DNA of 35,334 nucleotides, taken from the NCBI GenBank assembly GCA_900696455.1, contig CAADGB010000273.1, positions 1 to 35,334 of the forward strand. The letters are read 5' to 3'. This DNA comes from an uncultured delta proteobacterium (GTDB taxonomy: Bacteria > Myxococcota_A > Polyangia > Haliangiales > Haliangiaceae). The translations under genes were made by a program, and so were the position numbers. Positions 18,264 through 25,368 of the stretch are shown one piece after another (the stretch's first letter is position 1; each line of letters starts with the position of its first letter). Below the pieces are notes generated by a model. That model saw nothing but the letters and a program-made list of their open reading frames with translations, was not told the DNA's origin and made no database searches.

Positions 18264-21200
18264 ATGGCCACGCCGTCCGTCACCCCCACCGTCACCGTCC
18301 GCGCCCGGCCGCCGGCGCCGACCACCACCCTCGAGCTGCGCGGCGAGCTGCCGTGCTGGTCGGTCGGCCACGCCATGAGCCCGGCCGGCGACGGCTTCGA
18401 GCTGACGCTGCCGCTGGCGCCCGGCGTCTACGCGGTCAAGGCCCAGGCCCCGGGCGGCGGGTGGTGGATCGATCCGGCGTGGCGGACGATGCACGACGGC
18501 CTGGTCGAGAACGGCGCGCTGGTGGTGGGCGGCACCGAGGAGCCGGTGCTGCACGCGCCGGCGGCGCCGTGGCTGGAGCGCACCGACGACGGGGCGGTGA
18601 TCGTCCGCGCCGCCCTGCGCCGGACCTCGCGCAGCCGCGGCCTGGCGGTGCGCGCCGACGACGGCGCCGGCGTCGTCACCCGGCGCATGCGCGCGATCGA
18701 CGCCGACCCGTCGCACGTCACGTTCGAGGCCCGCCTGCCCGGCGCCGGTCGCCGCCTCGCCTACACCTTCGCCCTCGACGACGGCCGCACCGTCGCCGGC
18801 CCCGGCGGCGCCTGGCTCGCCGTCACCCTCGCCGACCTGCCGGCGCCGCCGCCGGCGTGGTGGCGGCGGGCCGTGGTCTACACCGTCTTCGTCGATCGCT
18901 TCCGCCGCGGCGGCGCGCGCCCGACCTGGGCCGAGCCCGGGCGCTCCGATCGCGAGCACCACGCCGGCGGCGACCTGCGCGGCGTGGTCGAGGCCCTGCC
19001 CTACCTGCGCGACCTCGGCGTCGACGTCCTCCACCTCACGCCCCTGTGCGTGGCGCCGTCGCCGCACCGCTACGACGCCGTCGATCCGCGCGCGGTCGAT
19101 CCGGCGCTCGGCGGCGAGGCCGCGTTCGGCCGGCTGTGCGAGGAGGCCCACGCCGCCGGCATGCGCGTGCTGTGCGACGTCGCGGCGACCCACGTCCACC
19201 GCGACTTCCCGCCCTTCCAGGACGTGCTGGCCCGCGGCCCGGCGTCGCCGTACTGGAGCTGGTTCGCGGTCGATCGCTGGCCGTGCAGCGAGGGGCCGGA
19301 TCCCGGCTACGCCCACTACCAGAAGGGGCAGTGGCAGGAGCCGCTCCTGCGCGCCGACGAGCCGGCGGTCGCCGACTGGCTGGTCGAGACCTTCACGAGC
19401 TGGGTGCGCCGGGGCGCCGACGGCGTCCGCGTCGACGCCGCCGCCGACCTGCCGCTGGCGCTGGTCGGCCGGGTGCGCGGCGCGGTGCGGGCGATCCGGC
19501 CCGACGCCGTGGTCTTCGGCGAGGTGGTGCCGGCCTGCCTCGATCGCTTCGCGCCGGCGGCGCTCGACGCCGCCACCGACTTCGCCGCCCGCGAGGCGCT
19601 GGTGGGCTGGCTCGCCGGCACGGCGCCCGCCGCCGAGGTGGCCCGGGTGTGGGCGCGGCAGCGCCGGCGCGGGGCCGCCGGCCCGCGCGGCCTCGGCTTC
19701 GCCGGCACCCACGACCAGCCGCGCATCGCCACCGTCACCGACCCGGCGCGCGCCCGCCTCGCGCTCGCCGCGGTGGCGCTCGGCGCGCGGGTGCCGCTCT
19801 TCTACTACGGCGACGAGGTCGGGCTGCGCGCCGGCGGCGACGCCGCGGCCCGCGACTTCGAGGACTCGTGGCCCGATCGCCAGCCCATGCCGTGGGACGA
19901 GGCGGCGTGGGACGCCACCACCCGCGCCCTGGTCCGGGACGCCCTGGCCCTGCGCCGCCGCGAGCCGCTGTTCGTCGACGGCGACGAGGAGGTCACCGCC
20001 GACGACGAGGTCGTGGTGATGCGACGCGCCCGCGGCGCGCGCGCGATCGAGCTCCTCCTGCACCGCGGGCCCGCGGCCGTGACCCGCGCCCTGTCGCCGG
20101 GCCCGGCCGCCACCGTCCTGCTCGCCACCGGCGGCGCCCGCCTCGACGGCGACCAGCTCCACCTGCCGCCGGCCAGCGCCCTCGTCCTCGACCGCAGCGC
20201 CCCGCCGCCGCCCCACGCCCTCGAGCTGTGCGCGCGCAACGGCGAGCTCGCCGCCCACGCCTACGCCGAGGGCGTGGTCGATCTGCCGACCTACCCGGCG
20301 CGGCTCTACCTGACGGTGACCGAGGCCTGCAACCTGCGCTGTCAGCACTGCATCACCGACGCGCCGGCGCGCACCCGCGAGGGGCGCGCCCGCACCGCCC
20401 CGCCCTGGCTCCTGGCCGCGCTGGCCGAGCCCTTCGCCCACGTCGACTACGTCGGCTTCACCCACGGCGGCGAGGCCCTGAGCTCGCCGGCCTTCCTCGA
20501 CACCCTGCGCGCGATCGGCCGCGCCCGCGGCGGCCGGCGCGCCGACCTCCACCTCGCCACCAACGGCATGCTCCTCGACGGCGCGCGGGTGCGGACGCTG
20601 GTCGAGCTCGGCGTGTCCAGCGTGATGGTCTCGCTCGACGGCGCCACCCCCGCCACCAACGACCGCATCCGGGTCCTCGGCGACCTGCGGCGCGTGCTCG
20701 ACCACGTCGCCGCCGCCCTCGAGTGGCGGTCGCGCGCCGGCGCCGACCTCCGGCTCGGCGTGTCGATGGTGGTGGGCCGCGCCAACCTCGGCGAGGTGGC
20801 CGAGCTCGGCCGGGTGTGCGCCGGCCTCGGCGTCGACTGGCTCAAGCTCGAGGAGACCTGCGCGGTCAACGGCTTCTCGCGCGCCGACCTGATCGCGCCC
20901 GACGCCGCCGAGGTCGCCGCCGCCATGGCCGACCTGGCCGCCGCGGTCGCCGGCACCCCGCTGGTGGTGGTCGATCACCTGGCGCCGCCCGCCGCCTGCG
21001 CCTGCAGCGGCGACGCGCGCGCGGTCGCCTTCCGCGCCGCCGACGACTTCGCCAACCGCGCCCGCTTCCGGCCGTGCCGGGCGGCGTGGGAGCAGGCGGC
21101 GATCGATCCCGACGGCACCGTCCACCTCGTCGACCACGCCGGCCCGGTGCTGGGCAACCTGCTCGACGCGCCGCTGCTCGCGCTGTGGAACGGGCCGGCG

Positions 21201-21272
21201 GCGACCGCGGCCCGCGCCGCGGCGCTGGCGGCGACGACGCCGGCCGCGCGTCAGCGCTGCGTCGCGACCTGA
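18264..21272 (+). CDS. GH13 alpha-amylase-family enzyme fused to a radical SAM protein with SPASM-like tail
   Basis: One 1002-residue chain with two enzyme halves. Residues about 1-190 are beta-sandwich-like (E-set/CBM48-type). Residues about 200-645 are a GH13 TIM barrel with C-domain: VVYTVFVDRF, region I DVAATHVH, region II GADGVRVDAA (nucleophile Asp391), region III VVFGEVV (acid/base Glu420), region IV GTHDQPR (Asp484). All three catalytic carboxylates are kept. Residues about 675-1002 are a radical SAM domain with CNLRCQHC (Cys689, 693, 696), a GGEA-type SAM motif (THGGEAL) and a SPASM-like end (CRAAWEQAAIDPDG, VLGNLLD, LWNGP, RC) lacking several cluster cysteines. AGGAG 5 nt before ATG 18264 supports the start. 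The reading frame is continuous through the junction, so it is a real fusion. Joint function unknown. Confidence 0.92.
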   Translation: MATPSVTPTVTVRARPPAPTTTLELRGELPCWSVGHAMSPAGDGFELTLPLAPGVYAVKAQAPGGGWWIDPAWRTMHDGLVENGALVVGGTEEPVLHAPAAPWLERTDDGAVIVRAALRRTSRSRGLAVRADDGAGVVTRRMRAIDADPSHVTFEARLPGAGRRLAYTFALDDGRTVAGPGGAWLAVTLADLPAPPPAWWRRAVVYTVFVDRFRRGGARPTWAEPGRSDREHHAGGDLRGVVEALPYLRDLGVDVLHLTPLCVAPSPHRYDAVDPRAVDPALGGEAAFGRLCEEAHAAGMRVLCDVAATHVHRDFPPFQDVLARGPASPYWSWFAVDRWPCSEGPDPGYAHYQKGQWQEPLLRADEPAVADWLVETFTSWVRRGADGVRVDAAADLPLALVGRVRGAVRAIRPDAVVFGEVVPACLDRFAPAALDAATDFAAREALVGWLAGTAPAAEVARVWARQRRRGAAGPRGLGFAGTHDQPRIATVTDPARARLALAAVALGARVPLFYYGDEVGLRAGGDAAARDFEDSWPDRQPMPWDEAAWDATTRALVRDALALRRREPLFVDGDEEVTADDEVVVMRRARGARAIELLLHRGPAAVTRALSPGPAATVLLATGGARLDGDQLHLPPASALVLDRSAPPPPHALELCARNGELAAHAYAEGVVDLPTYPARLYLTVTEACNLRCQHCITDAPARTREGRARTAPPWLLAALAEPFAHVDYVGFTHGGEALSSPAFLDTLRAIGRARGGRRADLHLATNGMLLDGARVRTLVELGVSSVMVSLDGATPATNDRIRVLGDLRRVLDHVAAALEWRSRAGADLRLGVSMVVGRANLGEVAELGRVCAGLGVDWLKLEETCAVNGFSRADLIAPDAAEVAAAMADLAAAVAGTPLVVVDHLAPPAACACSGDARAVAFRAADDFANRARFRPCRAAWEQAAIDPDGTVHLVDHAGPVLGNLLDAPLLALWNGPAATAARAAALAATTPAARQRCVAT

Positions 21273-21309
21273 GGTCACACCGCCGGCCGAGCTGGCCGCT
21301 GCGCTCCCT

Positions 21310-21329
21310 CCCGTGCGGGCGAGCACGGG
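21310..21329 (+). terminator. Candidate stem-loop after the GH13/radical SAM gene
   Basis: Perfect 7-bp arms CCCGTGC / GCACGGG around a 6-nt loop, 38 bp after the stop. There is no U-tract, so it is at best a processing or Rho-linked structure. Confidence 0.3.
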
Positions 21330-21350
21330 CGCGGCCGCCGCGCGGGCCGC

Positions 21351-21413
21351 GGCGTGTCGGCCGTCGGCCTTCGACACGCCCTCGCTGGCGCTCGGGCGGC
21401 TCAGGCCGACCGG
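21351..21413. repeat. Hairpin and REP-like element, divergent copy
   Basis: A 9-bp perfect stem (21351-21359 / 21372-21380; GGCGTGTCG and CGACACGCC) leads into a segment ending CTCAGGCCGACCGG (21400-21413). That end matches 10-11 of 14 bases of the ends of the other two REP-like copies. Confidence 0.35.
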
Positions 21414-21426
21414 AGAGCTTGGCTCG

Positions 21427-21481
21427 CCGTTCGTTTCCCGCGAGCTCCGGCCGCGGTCGGTGAGGAGCTCAGGGTGAACGG
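21427..21481. repeat. REP-like palindromic element, copy 2
   Basis: It begins CCGTTCG and ends CTCAGGGTGAACGG. Its 55-bp length and both ends parallel the element at 5083-5138. Confidence 0.45.
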
Positions 21482-21493
21482 AGGAAGGGCCTC
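21481..21493. repeat. 13-bp direct repeat, left copy, bounding array B
   Basis: GAGGAAGGGCCTC here is identical to 21773-21785. The two copies sit on either side of the hexamer array. Confidence 0.7.
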
Positions 21494-21501
21494 CGCATCC
21501 C

Positions 21502-21776
21502 CGGATCCGGACCCGAGGCCGAGGCCGAGGCCGAGGCCGAGGCCGAGGCCGAGCCCGAGCCCGAGGCCGAGGCCGAGCCCGAGGCCGAGGCCGAGGCCGA
21601 GCCCGAGGCCGAGGCCGAGGCCGAGGCCGAGCCCGAGGCCGAGCCCGAGGCCGAGGCCGAGCCCGAGGCCGAGCCCGAGGCCGAGCCCGAGGCCGAGCCC
21701 GAGGCCGAGCCCGAGGCCGAGCCCGAGGCCGAGCCCGAGGCCGAGGCCGAGCCCGAGGCCGAGCCCGAGGCCGAGG
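21502..21776. repeat. Degenerate hexanucleotide array B (CCGAGG / CCGAGC type)
   Basis: About 45 units in 275 bp alternating CCGAGG and CCGAGC, entered through GGATCCGGA. It is the most regular of the three arrays. In one frame it reads as Arg-Pro/Ser-Pro repeats without stops. Confidence 0.9.
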
Positions 21777-21785
21777 AAGGGCCTC
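21773..21785. repeat. 13-bp direct repeat, right copy, bounding array B
   Basis: Identical to 21481-21493; its first bases are shared with the last hexamer of the array. Confidence 0.7.
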
Positions 21786-21814
21786 TGCCGACGCGCGGGC
21801 CGGCGCGGCCCTGC

Positions 21815-21820
21815 TACGGT
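21815..21820 (+). promoter_or_regulatory. -10-like box (TACGGT) for the SagB-type gene
   Basis: TACGGT is followed by 6 nt and GTG 21827. The same hexamer and the same spacing precede the unrelated gene starting at 25238 on the other strand. Confidence 0.5.
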
Positions 21821-21826
21821 GATGGC

Positions 21827-23827
21827 GTGAGCGTGATCGTCGTCGCCGCGTTACCGCTGGTGGCCATCGCCGCCTGGGTGACCTGGCGCGCGCTCCGCGG
21901 CCAGCCGGTGCGGCGGTTCGCGATCAACGTCGTGGTCGGCGTCGCCCTGCTCCTCTACTTCGCGATCACCGCCGGCCTGGGCATCTTCTGGGTCGCCAAC
22001 CAGGAGCTGCCGGCGTTCGACCTCCACTACCTGTTCGGGTACCTGACGCTGCTGCTGGTGGTGGCGCACGTCTGGATCAACGCGCCGCTCCTCGCCCGCT
22101 TCGTGCGGCGCGCGGCGCCGTCGCTCGCCGCGTCGGGCCAGCGCTTCCGCCCCGGCGTGGCGTGGACGGCGCGGGCCCTCGGCCTGGTCGCGTTCGGCGG
22201 CCTCTGCTTCTGGATCGGCTGGTCGCGCGGGGCCAGCGTCGTGCGCATCGAGCTGGGCGCACCCGGCGCGGTGAGCGCCGCCGGCGGCGAGCTGCTCGAG
22301 CAGGTCGTGCACGAGGACGGCCGCGCGCTGCCGCTGTCGCGCTGGTACCACCAGCGCAGCGCCCACTCGCGGCGCACGGTGATCGCGCGCGGCCCCCGCG
22401 TCGACTGGGACCACCCGCCCAGCCCGTGGGAGTCGTACCCGGCGCTGGCCACCGTGGCGCTGCCGCGCGCGGCGCCGGTGACGATGGCGACCGGCCCCGC
22501 GCTCGCCGCCGCCGCCGCGCTGCCCGACGCGCTGGGGCCGGGCGTCGCCCCGGTGACCGTGGCGGCGCTGGCGACGCTCCTCCACCTGACCCAGGGCGTC
22601 ACCGACGTCAGCGGTCCGCCGGGCAAGCCGTTCCACAAGCGCGCCGCGGCGTCGTCGGGGGCGCTCTACCCGACCGTGACCCACGTCGTCGTCGGCGAGG
22701 TCGACGGTCTCGAGCCCGGCCTCTACCACTTCGCGCCGCGCGATCACGCGCTCCCCCTCCTGCGCCGCGGCGACGTCCGCGCCGAGCTGGCGGCGGCCAG
22801 CGCCCACGGCGCGCTGATCCGCGCCGCGCCCCTGACCGTCGTGCTGTCCACCCTGTGCGGGCGGTCGTCGTGGAAGTACGGCGAGCGCGGCTACCGCTAC
22901 TGCACCCTCGACGCCGGCCACGCCCTGGCCAACCTGCAGGCGGCCGGCGCCGGGCTCGGCCTCGCCAGCCGGGCGGTGGGGCGCTTCGACGACGGCCGGG
23001 TGGCGGCGACGCTCGGCGTCGACCTCGCGCGGCAGGGGCCGATGGTGGTGGTGCCGATGGGCGCGGCGCGGGCGGACGCGGCCGCGAGCGCCGCCGAGCC
23101 GGGCTTCGCACCGGCGACCGAGGTGCCGGTCCGCGCCGACGTCCCCGACGCCGTGCGCCTGATGGCGGCGCGCACCGGCCTGGTGCTCGCCGGATCGCCG
23201 GCCGCGCCGCGCGCCGTCCCCCCGCCGCTCCTGGCGCCGCGGGCGCTGCCCGGCGACGCGCCCGTCGTCGCGCTGCCGCCGCCGTCCGGCGACGGCGACG
23301 CCCTCGGCGCCGTGATCGAGCGCCGACGCTCGGAGCGACGCTTCGGCGGCGCGCCGCTGACGCTGACCGAGCTGGCCAGCGTCGTCGATCGCGCCCGCGG
23401 CGGCGGCGTCCTGGCCCAGCGGCCGCTGCGGCTCCACGTCGTGGCGATCCGCGTCGCCGGGCTGGCGCCCGGGGTCTACGAGCACCGCGCCGCCGAGCGC
23501 GCGCTGATCCAGGTCCGCGCCGGCGACGTGCGCGACGCCACCTACGAGCTGGCGCTGTCCCAGGAGGTGGTCGAGCGCGCCGCCGCGGTGGTGGTCCTGT
23601 CCGCCGACGTCGCGGCCATGGCCTGGCCCGACGGCTCGCGCGGCTTCCGCTACGCCTGGATCGACGCCGGCGTGGCCGCCGGGCGGATGTACCTGGCCGC
23701 GGTCGCCCACGGCCTCGGCGTGTCGAGCGTGGGCGCGTTCTTCGACGACGAGCTGGTCGAGCTCCTCGACGTCGACGGCGCCCGCGAGCTGCCGGTGCTG
23801 CTGGTCGCGCTCGGCCCTCGCCCCTGA
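21827..23827 (+). CDS. Membrane cytochrome-b-like segment fused to two SagB/ThcOx-type nitroreductase domains
   Basis: A 666-residue membrane flavoenzyme candidate. The N-terminal about 135 residues have four hydrophobic helices, with His67 (FDLHYLFGYL) and His81 (VVAHVWINAP) placed like haem ligands in cytochrome b561/DUF4405-type bundles. Domain one (about 170-415) has SagB-family marks: WYHQRSAHSRR, AAASSGALYPT, then WKYGERGYRYCTLDAGHALANL. Domain two (about 490-666) repeats the fold: IERRRSERRFGG, LRLHVVAIRVAGLAPGVYEH, FRYAWIDAGVAAGRMYLAA. SagB/ThcOx proteins are FMN oxidases, classically oxidising azolines in peptide natural products. The membrane part suggests electrons go to or come from the quinone pool. 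No peptide precursor, YcaO or cyclodehydratase is nearby, so a peptide role is unproven. Confidence 0.88.
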   Translation: MSVIVVAALPLVAIAAWVTWRALRGQPVRRFAINVVVGVALLLYFAITAGLGIFWVANQELPAFDLHYLFGYLTLLLVVAHVWINAPLLARFVRRAAPSLAASGQRFRPGVAWTARALGLVAFGGLCFWIGWSRGASVVRIELGAPGAVSAAGGELLEQVVHEDGRALPLSRWYHQRSAHSRRTVIARGPRVDWDHPPSPWESYPALATVALPRAAPVTMATGPALAAAAALPDALGPGVAPVTVAALATLLHLTQGVTDVSGPPGKPFHKRAAASSGALYPTVTHVVVGEVDGLEPGLYHFAPRDHALPLLRRGDVRAELAAASAHGALIRAAPLTVVLSTLCGRSSWKYGERGYRYCTLDAGHALANLQAAGAGLGLASRAVGRFDDGRVAATLGVDLARQGPMVVVPMGAARADAAASAAEPGFAPATEVPVRADVPDAVRLMAARTGLVLAGSPAAPRAVPPPLLAPRALPGDAPVVALPPPSGDGDALGAVIERRRSERRFGGAPLTLTELASVVDRARGGGVLAQRPLRLHVVAIRVAGLAPGVYEHRAAERALIQVRAGDVRDATYELALSQEVVERAAAVVVLSADVAAMAWPDGSRGFRYAWIDAGVAAGRMYLAAVAHGLGVSSVGAFFDDELVELLDVDGARELPVLLVALGPRP

Positions 23828-23858
23828 CCGCGACCGCCGCCGCCGGTCGCCGCCCGCG

Positions 23859-25238
23859 TCAGCGCGCCCAGCGATAGGCCACGCCGGCCGACGCCCGCAC
23901 CTCGAACCGCGTCCGCACCGGCTCGGCGCTGGTGCCCGCCGCCAGGGCGTGCGCCGCCTCGACCCGCGCCAGCGCGTGCACGCCGCGGCCCAGCGCGTAG
24001 GCGCCGTCGACGCCGCCGCCGCTCACCAGCTCCGGCGGCGGGGTCGCCCCCTCGCGCCGGACCTGGTCGCGCGCGGCGAACGCCGTCACCGCCCCCGCCA
24101 CCCGCCCCGCGGCGTAGTCGAGGCGGGTCGCGATCCGGTCGTCGACGACGAACTGGGCGTCGTAGGTCGGGTACAGCTCGCGCGCGATCCGGACCTGGCC
24201 CCGCACCGGCCCCATGACCCAGTCGAGCTGGAGGTGCGCGACCACCCCGCTCTCCTCGACCACGTCGACCGCGGCCTCGCCGGTGCCCTCGCTGCCGGCG
24301 GCCCGCACGTAGCCGCCGCCGCCGCCCACGGTGACGTCGGGGGTGACGTGGATCCCCGCCAGCTCCAGCGGCACGACCGTCACCGCGCCGGCGTCGCGGC
24401 CGCCGACCGCGGCGTCGTCGTCCTGGTAGCGCATGCGCACCTGCATGAAGCGGAACACCTGGTCGCCGCCGGCCAGCCCCTTGCCGCGGCGCCGCCACAC
24501 CACCGGCGCGGTCTCGACCGACGAGCCGATCGCGGCGAAGCCGCCGTCGTCGTCGCGCGACACGTCGATCTGGACCGCGAGCGGCATGACGTCGAGCTGG
24601 TGGTGCGCGCCGCGATAGCGGTAGAAGCGGATCGCGATGTCGTACAGATCGCCGGTGCGGCGGTCGTCGAGCACCACCGGCACCGTCAGGAGCGAGGTGC
24701 GGACGTGGCCGCGCCGGGTGTACGCGACCTCGACGGTGTTGGCCGGCAGCGGCAGGCATGCCGAGCCGGTGAGCACGTACGAGCCGAACGTGCCGCCGTC
24801 CTCCCAGCCGCCGAGCCCGGCGGCGCGCGCGCCCACGACCCGGCACAGCGGCAGCTCCCACGCCGCCGCCACCGCCGCGCTCACCACCGCCGGGGTCGCG
24901 ACGTCGACGCCGGCGCCGGCGTCGACCTCGAGCCGCGCCCGCCCACCCCGGTACTGGGCGACCAGGTTGTCGACGAGGGGGCCCAGGAGCGGGTGGCCCA
25001 GGAGCTCGCCGTAGGCGCTGGCGAACACCCACTCGACCTCGCGCGGGTCGGCGTAGGCCAGCGCGCGCGCCAGCGCGAGCAGGTCGCGGAGCTGGCGCGC
25101 CTGCTCGATCCGGGTCGCCGCCTGATCGAGGAGGCGCCGGGCGTCGTCGCCGGTGTCGGCGCGCGCCGTCGCCCTCGGCGCGGCGGCGGCCAGGGCCCCG
25201 ACCAGGCAGGCGTTGACGAGGACGCTCGATCGCGGCAC
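23859..25238 (-). CDS. Exported hypothetical protein, barrel-like C-terminus
   Basis: A 459-residue protein of unknown function. GTG 25238 starts a signal peptide (PRSSVLVNACLVGALAAAA) ending ATARA before Asp, and is supported by TACGGT 6 nt upstream. After a helical segment (about 30-75, DDARRLLDQAATRIEQARQLRDLL) the chain is strand-rich. It has many alternating hydrophobic/charged stretches (TVEVAYTRRGHVRTSLL, GPVRGQVRIARELYPTYDAQF) and ends ASAGVAYRWAR, with a terminal aromatic-x-Arg pattern seen in outer-membrane barrels. It is convergent with the SagB-type gene (31 bp between stops) and divergent from the PHP lipoprotein. No enzyme motif is visible. Confidence 0.75.
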   Translation of the reverse strand: MPRSSVLVNACLVGALAAAAPRATARADTGDDARRLLDQAATRIEQARQLRDLLALARALAYADPREVEWVFASAYGELLGHPLLGPLVDNLVAQYRGGRARLEVDAGAGVDVATPAVVSAAVAAAWELPLCRVVGARAAGLGGWEDGGTFGSYVLTGSACLPLPANTVEVAYTRRGHVRTSLLTVPVVLDDRRTGDLYDIAIRFYRYRGAHHQLDVMPLAVQIDVSRDDDGGFAAIGSSVETAPVVWRRRGKGLAGGDQVFRFMQVRMRYQDDDAAVGGRDAGAVTVVPLELAGIHVTPDVTVGGGGGYVRAAGSEGTGEAAVDVVEESGVVAHLQLDWVMGPVRGQVRIARELYPTYDAQFVVDDRIATRLDYAAGRVAGAVTAFAARDQVRREGATPPPELVSGGGVDGAYALGRGVHALARVEAAHALAAGTSAEPVRTRFEVRASAGVAYRWAR

Positions 25239-25244
25239 CCGCCG

Positions 25245-25250
25245 ACCGTA
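25245..25250 (-). promoter_or_regulatory. -10-like box (TACGGT) for the exported protein at 25238
   Basis: Minus-strand TACGGT, 6 nt before GTG 25238. It supports that start over longer upstream frames. Confidence 0.5.
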
Positions 25251-25346
25251 CCGCGGCCCGCGCGCCGCCGGCCCCACGCCGGGTACGTCGGTGTCGTTAT
25301 CGTCACGCCCGTGAAGCGAACGTGAAACCGGCGCCGCGGCCTCGGG

Positions 25347-25364
25347 TAGCATGTCGCCCGAGGG
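25347..25364 (+). promoter_or_regulatory. -10-like box (TAGCAT) and ribosome binding site for the PHP lipoprotein
   Basis: TAGCAT (25347-25352) is followed by GAGGG (25360-25364) and ATG 25369. The Shine-Dalgarno decides for ATG 25369 over ATG 25351, which lies inside the -10 box. Confidence 0.45.
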
Positions 25365-25368
25365 ATCC

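Larger units (their letters stand above)
21273..21826. other. Intergenic region with hairpins, REP-like elements and hexamer array B
   Basis: In order it holds a stem-loop (21310-21329), a REP-like pair (21351-21413 and 21427-21481), array B (21502-21776) bounded by a 13-bp direct repeat, and a TACGGT box. An open frame (GTG 21474 to 21830) would encode an Arg-Pro repeat peptide overlapping the next start, but it is produced by the hexamer and is not called. Confidence 0.6.

Noticed and set aside
21474-21830. Arg-Pro repeat ORF overlapping the SagB-type start by GTGA, possible precursor peptide
   Set aside because: The repeat DNA has no stop codon in any frame, and similar arrays elsewhere are clearly intergenic. 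The apparent Shine-Dalgarno lies in a REP-like element. Peptide evidence would be needed.
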